A stretch of 64,000 nucleotides of DNA from Paludicola sp. MB14-C6 (lineage in GTDB: Bacteria > Bacillota > Clostridia > Oscillospirales > Ruminococcaceae): positions 2,790,001 to 2,854,000 of the forward strand of contig NZ_CP133133.1 in the NCBI RefSeq assembly GCF_030908625.1, read 5' to 3'. The translations under genes were made by a program, and so were the position numbers. Below the pieces are notes generated by a model, which saw nothing but the letters and a program-made list of their open reading frames with translations, did no database searches and was not told where the DNA came from. Positions 41,365-50,329 of the stretch are shown piece by piece (the stretch's first letter is position 1; each line of letters begins with the position of its first letter).

Positions 41365-43419
41365 ATGAAACAAGAATATGAAGCGTTATTTACACCTTGG
41401 AAAATTGGTAATGTCGAAATTAAGAATCGAATTGTTATGTGTTCCATGGGTGGAACCTCAATTTTTGGATGGATGAAGCCAAATCATTTTGACAAGGAAG
41501 CAGCCAATTTTCTACTTGAGCGTGCAAAGAATAATGTTGGCCTTATATTACCGGGAATTGCTCCGATTCGGGATACAATGGGTGGCAAGTGGCTTTATCA
41601 AAATAAAGGCAAATTTAATGAGCTTAAGAAATTTATGGACGAATTTCATAAGACAGGCGCTAAGATGTTCATACAACTCACTGCGGGTATGGGGCGAGCT
41701 ATGGCGGTTAACGATCTCATGGTCAAGATGATGAAAAACAAAGCTTTAGGTACATTAGGAAAGCCAATTTTTAATATGGATTACATCTGTGCGAGTGCTT
41801 CTGCAACGCCTAATCGTTGGGCGGATGATGTTTATTCTCGCCCTCTCACGAAAGAAGAAATCCATGAAATCGTTGAAGCTTTTGCAAAGACAGCAAAGCT
41901 TTGCATGGATGCAGGGGTTGATGGAATTGAAGTTCATGCTGTTCATGAGGGCTATATGCTTGATCAATTTACATTGAAATATACCAATCAAAGAACGGAT
42001 GAATATGGCGGCTCTTTTGAAAATAGATATCGCTTTCCCGCTGAAATTGTACAAGCGATTAAGAAAACTTGCGGTAACGATTTTCCTGTATCACTTCGTT
42101 ATTCTGTCGTATCAAAGACAAAGGGATTCCGCAAGGGCGCAGTACTGGGAGATGATGATTATATCGAGGTAGGGCGTGACATGGAAGAGTCCGAAAAAGC
42201 TGCAAAATTTCTACAAGATGCCGGATATGATATGCTGAATTGTGATAATGGAACCTATGACTCATGGTATTGGGCGCATCCACCAGCATATATGCCTGAA
42301 AACTGTAATCTTTCCGATGTTAGCCATATCAAAAACTTTGTTACTATTCCGGTAGTATGTGCGGGTAAGATGACTCCTTCTATAGCTGCCGAAGCAATTA
42401 AAGAAGGAAAGCTAGATGCAATGGGCGTTGCAAGACAATTCCTTACTGATCCTTCTTGGGTGAAAAAATTGATGGAGAATCGAGAAGAGGATATCAAGCC
42501 TTGTATTAACTGCCATAATGCTTGCTTTACTATGGCAAAATATGAGGGTACAGCGAATATACAAGACCTATCTGATGCAATACATATGGCACGTTGCGCA
42601 CTCGAGCCTCGCACGATGCAGTCAAAGAAATATAAAATAGAAAAGGCAAGCAAAGCTAAGAATATAGCGGTTATTGGTGGCGGAATCGGCGGTATGGAGT
42701 CTGCACTTGTTCTTTCTCAAAGGGGACACAACGTTACTATTTATGAGAAATCAGATTGCTTGGGCGGTATTTTTATTCAAGCAGCTGCACCTATTTATAA
42801 AGAAAAGGATAGAGAACTCATTGAATGGTATAGAAGAGAAGTAGCTAAATATCCAATTACAGTTAAGCTTAACACAGAAGTCAAAGATATCTATTCGTTG
42901 CAAGCAGATGAAATTATCATTGCAACGGGTTCTGCCGCTAAACACCCGCCGATTAAGGGTATTGAGCATTCAATTGAAGCAATAGATTATCTTTCAGGCA
43001 AAGAGGTTGGAGATAATGTAATTATTGTAGGCGGAGGGCTTACAGGTTGTGAAATAGCTTACGATTTAATTCTTAAGGGCAAAAAACCGCAAATTGTTGA
43101 AATGAAGAATGACCTTATCGCCGCTAAGGGTATCTGTCTTGCAAATACTTCTTTTCTGCGTGAGATGTTTGCTTTTAAAAAGACACCAATCTATCTTGAA
43201 ACTACACTTCTTGAAATTAACACTGATGGTGTAACTGTAAGAGACAAAGACGGAAAAACTTTTGATATCAAGGGTGATTCTGTTATTGTTTCCATTGGCT
43301 ATAATCCTACCCCTCTTGCTAAAGCCTCAAGGCACGTTCATCTTGTTGGTGATGCAAACGGTGTAGGTAACCTACGTAGTGTAATCTGGCGTGCTTGGGA
43401 TGTTTGTATGAAATTATAA
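41365..43419 (+). CDS. FMN/FAD/4Fe-4S enoate reductase-type NADH oxidoreductase
   Basis: A protein of 684 residues, close to enoate reductase and 2,4-dienoyl-CoA reductase. An Old Yellow Enzyme TIM barrel (1-370) has VDGIEVHAVHEGYMLDQF and RTDEYGGSFENR. A Cys cluster (KPCINCHNACF, then RCALEP) binds 4Fe-4S. FAD and NAD(P)H domains carry VIGGGIGGMESALVLSQ and IIVGGGLTGCEIAYDL. It reduces an activated C=C bond. As the third gene with AcnX it may reduce the dehydration product. Start at 41365 set by GGAG 8 bases upstream. The terminator behind it was hit by an IS1182 element. Confidence 0.9.
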   Translation: MKQEYEALFTPWKIGNVEIKNRIVMCSMGGTSIFGWMKPNHFDKEAANFLLERAKNNVGLILPGIAPIRDTMGGKWLYQNKGKFNELKKFMDEFHKTGAKMFIQLTAGMGRAMAVNDLMVKMMKNKALGTLGKPIFNMDYICASASATPNRWADDVYSRPLTKEEIHEIVEAFAKTAKLCMDAGVDGIEVHAVHEGYMLDQFTLKYTNQRTDEYGGSFENRYRFPAEIVQAIKKTCGNDFPVSLRYSVVSKTKGFRKGAVLGDDDYIEVGRDMEESEKAAKFLQDAGYDMLNCDNGTYDSWYWAHPPAYMPENCNLSDVSHIKNFVTIPVVCAGKMTPSIAAEAIKEGKLDAMGVARQFLTDPSWVKKLMENREEDIKPCINCHNACFTMAKYEGTANIQDLSDAIHMARCALEPRTMQSKKYKIEKASKAKNIAVIGGGIGGMESALVLSQRGHNVTIYEKSDCLGGIFIQAAAPIYKEKDRELIEWYRREVAKYPITVKLNTEVKDIYSLQADEIIIATGSAAKHPPIKGIEHSIEAIDYLSGKEVGDNVIIVGGGLTGCEIAYDLILKGKKPQIVEMKNDLIAAKGICLANTSFLREMFAFKKTPIYLETTLLEINTDGVTVRDKDGKTFDIKGDSVIVSIGYNPTPLAKASRHVHLVGDANGVGNLRSVIWRAWDVCMKL

Positions 43420-43438
43420 TTGTATATAGCATATGAAA

Positions 43439-43473
43439 AAGTGAGAAAGAATAATAGATATTCTTTCTCACTT
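43439..43473 (+). repeat. Target duplication 1, left copy (terminator hairpin)
   Basis: 35 bases: AAGTGAGAAAGAAT, a 7-base loop, ATTCTTTCTCACTT. Repeated exactly at 44999-45033 on the other side of IS1182 copy 1. Confidence 0.95.
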
Positions 43474-44915
43474 CAGTCTGAAGAAAAAGCCCGATTTTGG
43501 CGTAACCAAAGTCGGGCTTTTGAATATATGGTTGAAAATTTGAAAAAAGTGCAAAGGATACAAAAAGGAGAGTTCACCCTCCACTTATGTATTGCCAGCT
43601 TTTTAAGGTTCATGCACGCAAATTTAAGCCTAACCCAGTTTGTTACTTGGGCAAGACTTCGATAAGGTGTATAACGCATTGCGTATTTTTCTTTCGCATC
43701 AGCAAAAACTCGCTCAATCGTTTCTTTTCGCTGTGCATAAAGATCTTTGTATTTTATTGCATAACGAATATCTGAAACTTGCTCTAAGTACTCATGCCAA
43801 ACATGAACTGTGTATTGTTTCTGGAATTCTTTACTTTCAGTGCATTTGTAACGAAACCCACAGATTTTACAGTCGTTTGGATTGCTTTTAAATTCTTTGT
43901 ATCCTTCTCTATTCGTGGTGGAATAGTGTAAAACTTTATTGTTTGGACATACTACACAGTCAAAATATTCATCATATGAAAAATCATATTTCTTAAAAAA
44001 GCCTTGTTTTGTCATTGGTCTACGATATGGTACTAATAAATCTTTTCCATCATCTATAAGTCTTTTTGCAATATAGGGAGTATTGTAGGCACTATCTGCC
44101 ACTATTGTTTGGATTTCGGGGTGGTTTTCTTTTAATTTATCATACAAATCATCGAATGCTACGCTGTCATGTACATTGCCTGCTGTTACATGAACATCTA
44201 CAATGTAGCCTTTTTTGTCACAAGCTGTATGTGCTTCATAAGCAAGGCATTTCTTATGCTCTCCTTTATGAAATACACCGCTTTCAGGGTCAGTGGTTGA
44301 TTCATTGATGATTTTTTCTTCTATTTTAGGTGGCTTTGTATCGTCAAATGGCTTTTTTTTATGTTCTTCTCTATCTTTATTGATTTCGTCCATTAGTTGT
44401 TTCTCATAATGTTTTGCTGCTACGGGGATTGATTTCTTTACAACCTTTTTTATATTTGCATTTGCTTTTATATGGGTTCCATCTACAAATACCACCTCTG
44501 GGTCAAGATATCCCATATCATTGATTTCATTCAATATCCAGTTGAAAATGCATGCAATAGTATTCTCGTTAAATCTATGTTTAAAGGCATAACTTATTGT
44601 TGTAAAGTGAGGTATTTGTTCTGTCATTAAATATCCTAAAAACCAACGATATGCACAGTTCATTTGTACTTCTTCTACCAATTTGCGCAACGAACTTATT
44701 CCATACAAATGTTGTATTAAGACCATTTTGATTAGTACTACTGGGTCTATGCTTGGTCTTCCATTATCTTTACAATACAAATCCTCTACGAAATCATATA
44801 TATGACAGAAATCCACTGCACTATCTATTTTTCTAAGCAAATGTTCTGCTGGAATAAATTCTTCTAAGCACAAAAACTCTACTTGTGTTCGGTCTTTTTT
44901 AGCTTTAACTAACAT
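43473..44915 (-). CDS. IS1182 family DDE transposase
   Basis: A 480-residue DDE transposase. N-terminal DUF772-type domain (FIPAEHLLRKIDSAVDF, GRPSIDPVVLIKMVLIQHLYG); VDGTHIKANAN with the first Asp; VADSAYNT with the second; ERVFADAKEKYAMRY with the Glu; a CxxC-rich insert (VVCPNN...CKICGFRYKC). Its TGA stop is formed by TG from the IS end plus the first base of the target hairpin, so the element carries no complete stop codon. It differs from copy 2 at one place seen, Phe versus Leu in CGFRYKC. Confidence 0.95.
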   Translation of the reverse strand: MLVKAKKDRTQVEFLCLEEFIPAEHLLRKIDSAVDFCHIYDFVEDLYCKDNGRPSIDPVVLIKMVLIQHLYGISSLRKLVEEVQMNCAYRWFLGYLMTEQIPHFTTISYAFKHRFNENTIACIFNWILNEINDMGYLDPEVVFVDGTHIKANANIKKVVKKSIPVAAKHYEKQLMDEINKDREEHKKKPFDDTKPPKIEEKIINESTTDPESGVFHKGEHKKCLAYEAHTACDKKGYIVDVHVTAGNVHDSVAFDDLYDKLKENHPEIQTIVADSAYNTPYIAKRLIDDGKDLLVPYRRPMTKQGFFKKYDFSYDEYFDCVVCPNNKVLHYSTTNREGYKEFKSNPNDCKICGFRYKCTESKEFQKQYTVHVWHEYLEQVSDIRYAIKYKDLYAQRKETIERVFADAKEKYAMRYTPYRSLAQVTNWVRLKFACMNLKKLAIHKWRVNSPFCILCTFFKFSTIYSKARLWLRQNRAFSSD

Positions 44916-44998
44916 TTAATCACCCTATTTAATTATACCATTTTTCGCGTCAAAAGTCCCCTAAATCATCGAATTTAGGAGACTTTTTCTACAAGCTG
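43474..44998 (-). mobile_element. IS1182-family insertion sequence, copy 1 (intact)
   Basis: 1525 bases between perfect 35-bp target repeats that are a whole terminator hairpin. Ends are imperfect inverted repeats: CAGTCTGAAGAAAAAG and CAGCTTGTAGAAAAAG. It has one transposase gene on the minus strand. A strong hairpin lies inside each end: about 43486-43520 and 44952-44987. Confidence 0.95.
44952..44987. terminator. Hairpin inside the IS1182 right end
   Basis: 15-bp stem with one mismatch (AAAAGTCCCCTAAAT and ATTTAGGAGACTTTT). It lies upstream of the transposase and probably shields it from outside transcription. Confidence 0.75.
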
Positions 44999-45038
44999 AA
45001 GTGAGAAAGAATAATAGATATTCTTTCTCACTTTTTTG
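44999..45038 (+). repeat. Target duplication 1, right copy, retains the T tract
   Basis: Same 35-bp hairpin as at 43439, followed by TTTTTT; this was the original terminator of the aconitase X operon. Confidence 0.93.
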
Positions 45039-45171
45039 TGAAACAAAACTACTACATGCAGTTACGGTATTAAAATAAGTGATATAGTTATCATTTAAAT
45101 ATAAGAATTATTTTTAATTTTTTTCGTTAATATAAATAAAAATAGGGTATTTTATCTAAATTAATTAGTTA

Positions 45172-45200
45172 TTGAAATTTTATCTATTTATTTGTATAAT
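45172..45200 (+). promoter_or_regulatory. Promoter of the adhesin gene
   Basis: TTGAAA (45172-45177), 17-base spacer, TATAAT (45195-45200). Confidence 0.85.
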
Positions 45201-45238
45201 TAGTTTAGAGAATAAAGAATGAAACACTTTATATATAC

Positions 45239-45271
45239 AAATAATATCAAGCTTTTTGCTTGATATTATTT
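45239..45271 (+). promoter_or_regulatory. Leader hairpin before the adhesin gene
   Basis: Perfect 14-bp stem (AAATAATATCAAGC and its complement) around TTTTT, in the 5' leader, 10 bases before an AGAAAGGA site. It could stabilise the mRNA or act as an attenuator. Confidence 0.6.
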
Positions 45272-45294
45272 GTTAAGAGAAAGGAAAACAATAT

Positions 45295-48200
45295 ATGTTA
45301 AATAAAAAAAGAAATCGCAAAAATCAAATGCAGTTTTTTAGCGTTTTGATTGCTTTCACTTTATTTATAAGTGGAATATTGCAATCAGGGGTTGGTTCTA
45401 TTGTTTTTGCAGATGAACCATCAGGTTTTTCGATTGCTCAAGCTCAAATCTCATTAAATGATGTGCCAATAGATGAGATTACGCAGCCCATTAAACAAGA
45501 TGCAAACGTTAAACTCGAATATACATGGAATATTGAAAATAATTATGATCCACAACCGGGAGAAAAAATATCAGTTGCTTTACCCGATGCATTAGATTAT
45601 GGAACAGAAACAGTAACGGGAGATTTAATTGATCAAAATAATGAAATTTACGGCAAATGGAATATGATTCCAAGTACAAAAAAATTAGAGTTGGAATTGG
45701 GTACATTGCCACAAGAACGATCTAATGTACATGGAACTGTACAGCTAAATTTGAATTTTAAAGTGAATACCATGTTGGTGGATGTTCCGTATGAGCTGAA
45801 TATTCCATTGAGTGGTGGAAAGGTTCAAACATACGTAATCCATTTTGAGGTTCCTTCTAATACAGCAGTAAAAAAATCAGGCGTGCAAAGTAGTATAGAT
45901 GCAAACTTAATTAACTGGACAGTTGACGTGAATCAAAATTTGCAAAAAGTTGCTGTGCCGATAGTAAAAGATCAAATCGAGCCATTGTTAGTATATCAAG
46001 CTAATTCATTAAAAGTATATGAATTAGCGGTTAAATCAGATGGCTCTGTTGTTGCAACTAGCAATCCAGTTGATCAGTCAAATTACGCAGTTACCTATGA
46101 TACAACCACAAAGCTACTAACAGTAACGTTTCAATCACCGATTAGCCGAGCTTATAGACTCACTTATGATACAAAAATAGATCCTGATAAGATAGATAAA
46201 TCAAAAACTACGTTTGTATATACCAATCAAGTGAGCTTTAATGGTGCTTCCGATACAGCAACCGTCAATATAACGAGAGCTCCACTTATAGTGAAAGATG
46301 GTAAGCTGGATCAAGCATTCAATGCAAATAAAATCACTTGGTCAATTAACGTGAATAAATCGCTATATTCTTTAACAGATTCTAAGGTTGAAGATACTAT
46401 TCCAAATGGATTAACACTCAATACAAATAGTATTAAGCTATATGTAATGCCCAACAAGATGCTGGTTGATTCCAATAGCTATTCAGTGAACTATGATGTT
46501 GATACTAAAAAGCTTACTATTGGGCTTGGAGACATCAACAAAGAATATTTAATTGAATATGATACTGCTGTAAATGAGAGCGAAAAAAATAACAATGCAA
46601 CTTCTATTTCGTTTACTAATAATGCAAAATTACTTTATGGAACAAATGAAGATATAAAAATTGCTACAGCTACTAAACCAATTACTGTATCAAAAGGAAA
46701 AACGATTGTGAAAACAGGTACAGCAAAAATTGGCTATAACGACGAAAAATATATTGAGTGGACTGTAGATTTAAACTTATCTGAAATTAACCTTGGAACA
46801 CCTATCTACACAGATGTGATTGGTTTGGATCACAAGTTTGATACAAGCTATGGTATTAAGGTGTATCCATTAACTGTGAATCATTCCAAAACCAATGGAA
46901 ATATAACGCAAGGTGCTGAATTAGTCGGGGGAGAATGTACCAAAACTTTCGTGGGTTCTGATCCTGTTAGCGAATTCAATATTAATTTTGGAAGTAATAT
47001 TGATAAGCCTTATCGAATTGTTTATAGAACAATCATAACAAAAAAGGCAACTCAAAATTTTGTTAATAGTGGCTATATTGGACTTAACGATGGTACTGCG
47101 GATGTGACTACAACGGTAAGACCAACCATTGAAAATATTTTTGCAAAAGCAAATACAAGCATTGATTATTCAGTAAAACAACTCAACTGGAGAATTACAG
47201 CAAATCCGATTAAGCAATCAATCAACAATCTTGTTATTGAAGATGCATTTACGCCGGGATTAACTATGACTAATGCACAATTAGATGCATTGACAGTAAA
47301 TAAAGGAACGACTTCACTTGTTAAGGATACGGATTACACAGTAGTTCCTACAATTGTGAATGGTAAGATAAAGGGATTTAAGATTAGTTTTGCAGATAAA
47401 GGCTATGTGCTAAATGATAATGTTTACACAATAGTATACGCAACGATGATGGATTCAGATGTATTATCCAATAATGGAAATCTAAATTACGCTAATACAG
47501 CTACTTTTAAATATGACGGTGGTACGTTGTCGAAAACAGCAACCCCAACTATAAATAATACAGCATTGCATAATGGTAATAAATCCGGAATACTTGATGT
47601 GGCAAATAAGCAAATTAACTGGACAATCAATACAAACCATTTATCAAAAAATATTGAACATTTTGAAGTAACAGATGCTATTGTAGAAAATCAGACATTA
47701 GTAAAGAACTCAATTAAAATTCATAGGTACACAATAAACTCATTAGGTAATATTGTTGTGGGAGACATTGTGGATCCCGAATCATCCGGCTTTGTAATTG
47801 AGGAAGCTACTGATGGAACGAGCTTTAAGATTCAATATCCTAACACGATTAACTCTCCATATCAAATTACTTACGCAACAAAGCTTGTAAATATTTCTCA
47901 AACTTCATATAACAATACGGCAGTAACAAACAAGGATGAGAATTATACAGCAAAAGTTGATTTTGCAGATGGAGATAAATTTGTTTCAAAAACAGGAACA
48001 AGAGTGGGCACATCTTATGTAAATTGGGCAATAACATTGAACAAAAGTCAATCCACAATTTCATCATTCAAATTAACAGATAAAATGAGTGAAGGACTTG
48101 AACTAGTAGCAAATAGCTTTATCGTTAAAAAAACCGATAATACTCAAGTGGATTTTAATTCATTATTTACATTGAATGTGAGACCGAGAACGTTAGCAAC

Positions 48201-49416
48201 TGATCCTCAAATATTTGATTTGATTGCCAAACATCAAATTGCGGAGACATATATTATTGAATATAGAACAAATTTAATACTGGATGAAATTCTTGAAAAC
48301 AAAGTATTCAATGATGTTAGCTTTGAAGGCGAGCAGGTTGTAAGCGGTGTTAAGCAAAGCACTTCAATAATCAAGCACACTTTTGTAACAGGTGCAGGCA
48401 CAGGTACAGGAGAAGTTGGAAGCTTTAAGCTTAAGAAAGTAAATGAGAATGGAAATCCGCTTCAAGGTGCTAAATTTGAATTCTATAAAGGAACAAAGCT
48501 TTTAGGTGTGTTGACAACAGATGCAAATGGTGAAGCGGCAGTATCAAGATTAAGATATGCTAATTATACTTTAAAGGAAATAGAAGCCCCAACTGGCTAT
48601 CAATTTACTAATGAGAATATCAATTTTACAATTAACAACACACAAGAAAAGATAATTAGCGTTACAAATGATAGTTTAAGAACGCTTGAAATTGTTAAAA
48701 TTGAAAAAAATCTACCAACTCAGTTATTAAAAAATGCTGTTTTTGAAGTTCGTGATACGAAAGGTGTATTGTTGCACACATTAACCACAGACGAGAATGG
48801 AAAAGCTAGTGTTAAATTGCCTTATGGTACTTATAAAATAAAAGAAAAGACTGCTCCATCGGGTTATGTGAATGATATGCAGGAATACAGCATTACAATA
48901 GCTCAAGGTGATAAACTTGAAGATAATAGTACGCCTAAGTTGGTTTATACCGTAATGGTTGAAAATGAAAAAATGATTCCTGTTCTGGATCCAAAGCCAG
49001 ATCCAAAACCAGATTCCCAAGAAGTGAAAACGCCTGAAGATACACCTACTGGTGGAACTGTTAAAGTTCCAGAAGGAGGCAAGCCAGAAGTTAAAGTGCC
49101 ACCAACTAATGGTACAGTTACAATCGACAATAATGGCAAATGGGTGTATACACCTAACAAGAATTTTACAGGTAAGGATAAATTCACAATAACAATTAAC
49201 CATCCAAATGGTAGTAGCGAAAACATTATAGTGGAAATTGAAGTTGAAAAAGTGCCATTAAGTCCTGTTGTTCCAACTCAACTTCCGCAAACCGGACAAG
49301 GTATCCCTTGGGTAACAACAATTTTAGGACTTGCAATTGTAATTTGTGGAATCTATTTGATTTTTATTAAGAAGCGTTCTAAATCAATGACAAAAATGAC
49401 TCATAAAGAAAAATAA
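45295..49416 (+). CDS. LPXTG-anchored surface adhesin with repeated Cna-type domains
   Basis: 1373 residues. Signal peptide 1-39 (cut after VFA). The long stalk has about six modules of some 145 residues, each with a W-[TS]-[IV]-[DN] strand (NWTVDVNQ, TWSINVNK, EWTVDLN, NWRITAN, NWTINTN, NWAITLN), like collagen-binding adhesin folds. Two Cna_B domains follow (about 1043-1110 and 1129-1225), with Lys/Glu positions for isopeptide bonds (KLKKV, EIEAPTGY; EIVKI, KEKTAPSGY). Then a cadherin-like module (about 1265-1310), LPQTG at 1330-1334, a membrane segment and basic tail. A sortase gene follows 13 bases later. It probably binds host or matrix ligands. Confidence 0.92.
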   Translation: MLNKKRNRKNQMQFFSVLIAFTLFISGILQSGVGSIVFADEPSGFSIAQAQISLNDVPIDEITQPIKQDANVKLEYTWNIENNYDPQPGEKISVALPDALDYGTETVTGDLIDQNNEIYGKWNMIPSTKKLELELGTLPQERSNVHGTVQLNLNFKVNTMLVDVPYELNIPLSGGKVQTYVIHFEVPSNTAVKKSGVQSSIDANLINWTVDVNQNLQKVAVPIVKDQIEPLLVYQANSLKVYELAVKSDGSVVATSNPVDQSNYAVTYDTTTKLLTVTFQSPISRAYRLTYDTKIDPDKIDKSKTTFVYTNQVSFNGASDTATVNITRAPLIVKDGKLDQAFNANKITWSINVNKSLYSLTDSKVEDTIPNGLTLNTNSIKLYVMPNKMLVDSNSYSVNYDVDTKKLTIGLGDINKEYLIEYDTAVNESEKNNNATSISFTNNAKLLYGTNEDIKIATATKPITVSKGKTIVKTGTAKIGYNDEKYIEWTVDLNLSEINLGTPIYTDVIGLDHKFDTSYGIKVYPLTVNHSKTNGNITQGAELVGGECTKTFVGSDPVSEFNINFGSNIDKPYRIVYRTIITKKATQNFVNSGYIGLNDGTADVTTTVRPTIENIFAKANTSIDYSVKQLNWRITANPIKQSINNLVIEDAFTPGLTMTNAQLDALTVNKGTTSLVKDTDYTVVPTIVNGKIKGFKISFADKGYVLNDNVYTIVYATMMDSDVLSNNGNLNYANTATFKYDGGTLSKTATPTINNTALHNGNKSGILDVANKQINWTINTNHLSKNIEHFEVTDAIVENQTLVKNSIKIHRYTINSLGNIVVGDIVDPESSGFVIEEATDGTSFKIQYPNTINSPYQITYATKLVNISQTSYNNTAVTNKDENYTAKVDFADGDKFVSKTGTRVGTSYVNWAITLNKSQSTISSFKLTDKMSEGLELVANSFIVKKTDNTQVDFNSLFTLNVRPRTLATDPQIFDLIAKHQIAETYIIEYRTNLILDEILENKVFNDVSFEGEQVVSGVKQSTSIIKHTFVTGAGTGTGEVGSFKLKKVNENGNPLQGAKFEFYKGTKLLGVLTTDANGEAAVSRLRYANYTLKEIEAPTGYQFTNENINFTINNTQEKIISVTNDSLRTLEIVKIEKNLPTQLLKNAVFEVRDTKGVLLHTLTTDENGKASVKLPYGTYKIKEKTAPSGYVNDMQEYSITIAQGDKLEDNSTPKLVYTVMVENEKMIPVLDPKPDPKPDSQEVKTPEDTPTGGTVKVPEGGKPEVKVPPTNGTVTIDNNGKWVYTPNKNFTGKDKFTITINHPNGSSENIIVEIEVEKVPLSPVVPTQLPQTGQGIPWVTTILGLAIVICGIYLIFIKKRSKSMTKMTHKEK

Positions 49417-49429
49417 TGAGGTGTATTTT

Positions 49430-50062
49430 ATGTCATTCAAAAGAGTAATTGGTTTTTTGCTCTTATTTATTGGTGCTTTAGTAATAGCAATTCCTTTCAT
49501 TTTGGATTGGTATAATGATAATAAAGCAAATATGCTATTGAAGGAATATTCAAAAAGCATTACTAATCTTACGATACTTGATGATGAATCAGATTCTTCA
49601 AGTGACACAAAGAATGAAACGATACAGTCTGAAAGTAATTTGCAGATACAAAAACAATATCCAGTAGAAACGGTACTTTCTATTCCAAAAATTAATTTTC
49701 AGATGCCGGTAATTAAAGATGCAACAAAAGCACATCTAAATGTTTCGATTTCTAGTATCAACGGTACTGCAAAGCCTTGGGAAAAGGGTAACTACGTAAT
49801 AGCAGGTCATAGAAGTCTGCGTTATGGACGACACTTTAATAGATTGAATGAGGTTGCGGTAAATGATGAAATTATTGTGTTTGACATGAAAAATAATGAA
49901 TATCATTATCGTGTTAATAGTACTGAAATTGTAAGTAAAAGAGAAGTCAGTGTTTTAAAAAACACAAAAGCAGATGAAATTACTTTGATTACTTGTGATC
50001 CTATTTATGAAAAAAATCCGCAAAATAGGCTTGTTGTGAAAGCAATAAAATTAGCTGATTAA
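49430..50062 (+). CDS. Sortase
   Basis: A protein of 210 residues: N-terminal membrane anchor (about 9-25), then a sortase barrel. AGHRSLRYGRHFNRL holds the catalytic His, TLITCDP the Cys, and NRLVVKA the Arg. The TLxTC form and the adjacent substrate gene suggest a dedicated enzyme, perhaps class D-like; the class is not certain. It should link LPQTG of the upstream adhesin to the wall. Start at 49430 has GAGGTG at good spacing. Confidence 0.92.
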   Translation: MSFKRVIGFLLLFIGALVIAIPFILDWYNDNKANMLLKEYSKSITNLTILDDESDSSSDTKNETIQSESNLQIQKQYPVETVLSIPKINFQMPVIKDATKAHLNVSISSINGTAKPWEKGNYVIAGHRSLRYGRHFNRLNEVAVNDEIIVFDMKNNEYHYRVNSTEIVSKREVSVLKNTKADEITLITCDPIYEKNPQNRLVVKAIKLAD

Positions 50063-50104
50063 TCAATTCGAAAAATAATTATTGATATAATTATCTTTTT
50101 CAAG

Positions 50105-50137
50105 CAGTACCACTTTTACAAGTGGTGCTGTTTTTTT
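50105..50137 (+). terminator. Terminator after the sortase
   Basis: 11-bp stem with one G-U pair, TTAC loop, seven T. Confidence 0.9.
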
Positions 50138-50329
50138 GATTTGCTTGAAGCGATATATATGGATTGAAATCAAGATTTGTTTGTCGTTTAATATTATCAA
50201 CTATAAAAATATAAAATGATGCTACTTTGATACAATTTTGATTGGTCTTAGATGCAATTGTTTGCTACAATCGTTACTAACATAGGATTATAACTAATTT
50301 TTATTTTAAAATGTTAGGAGTAATATAAA

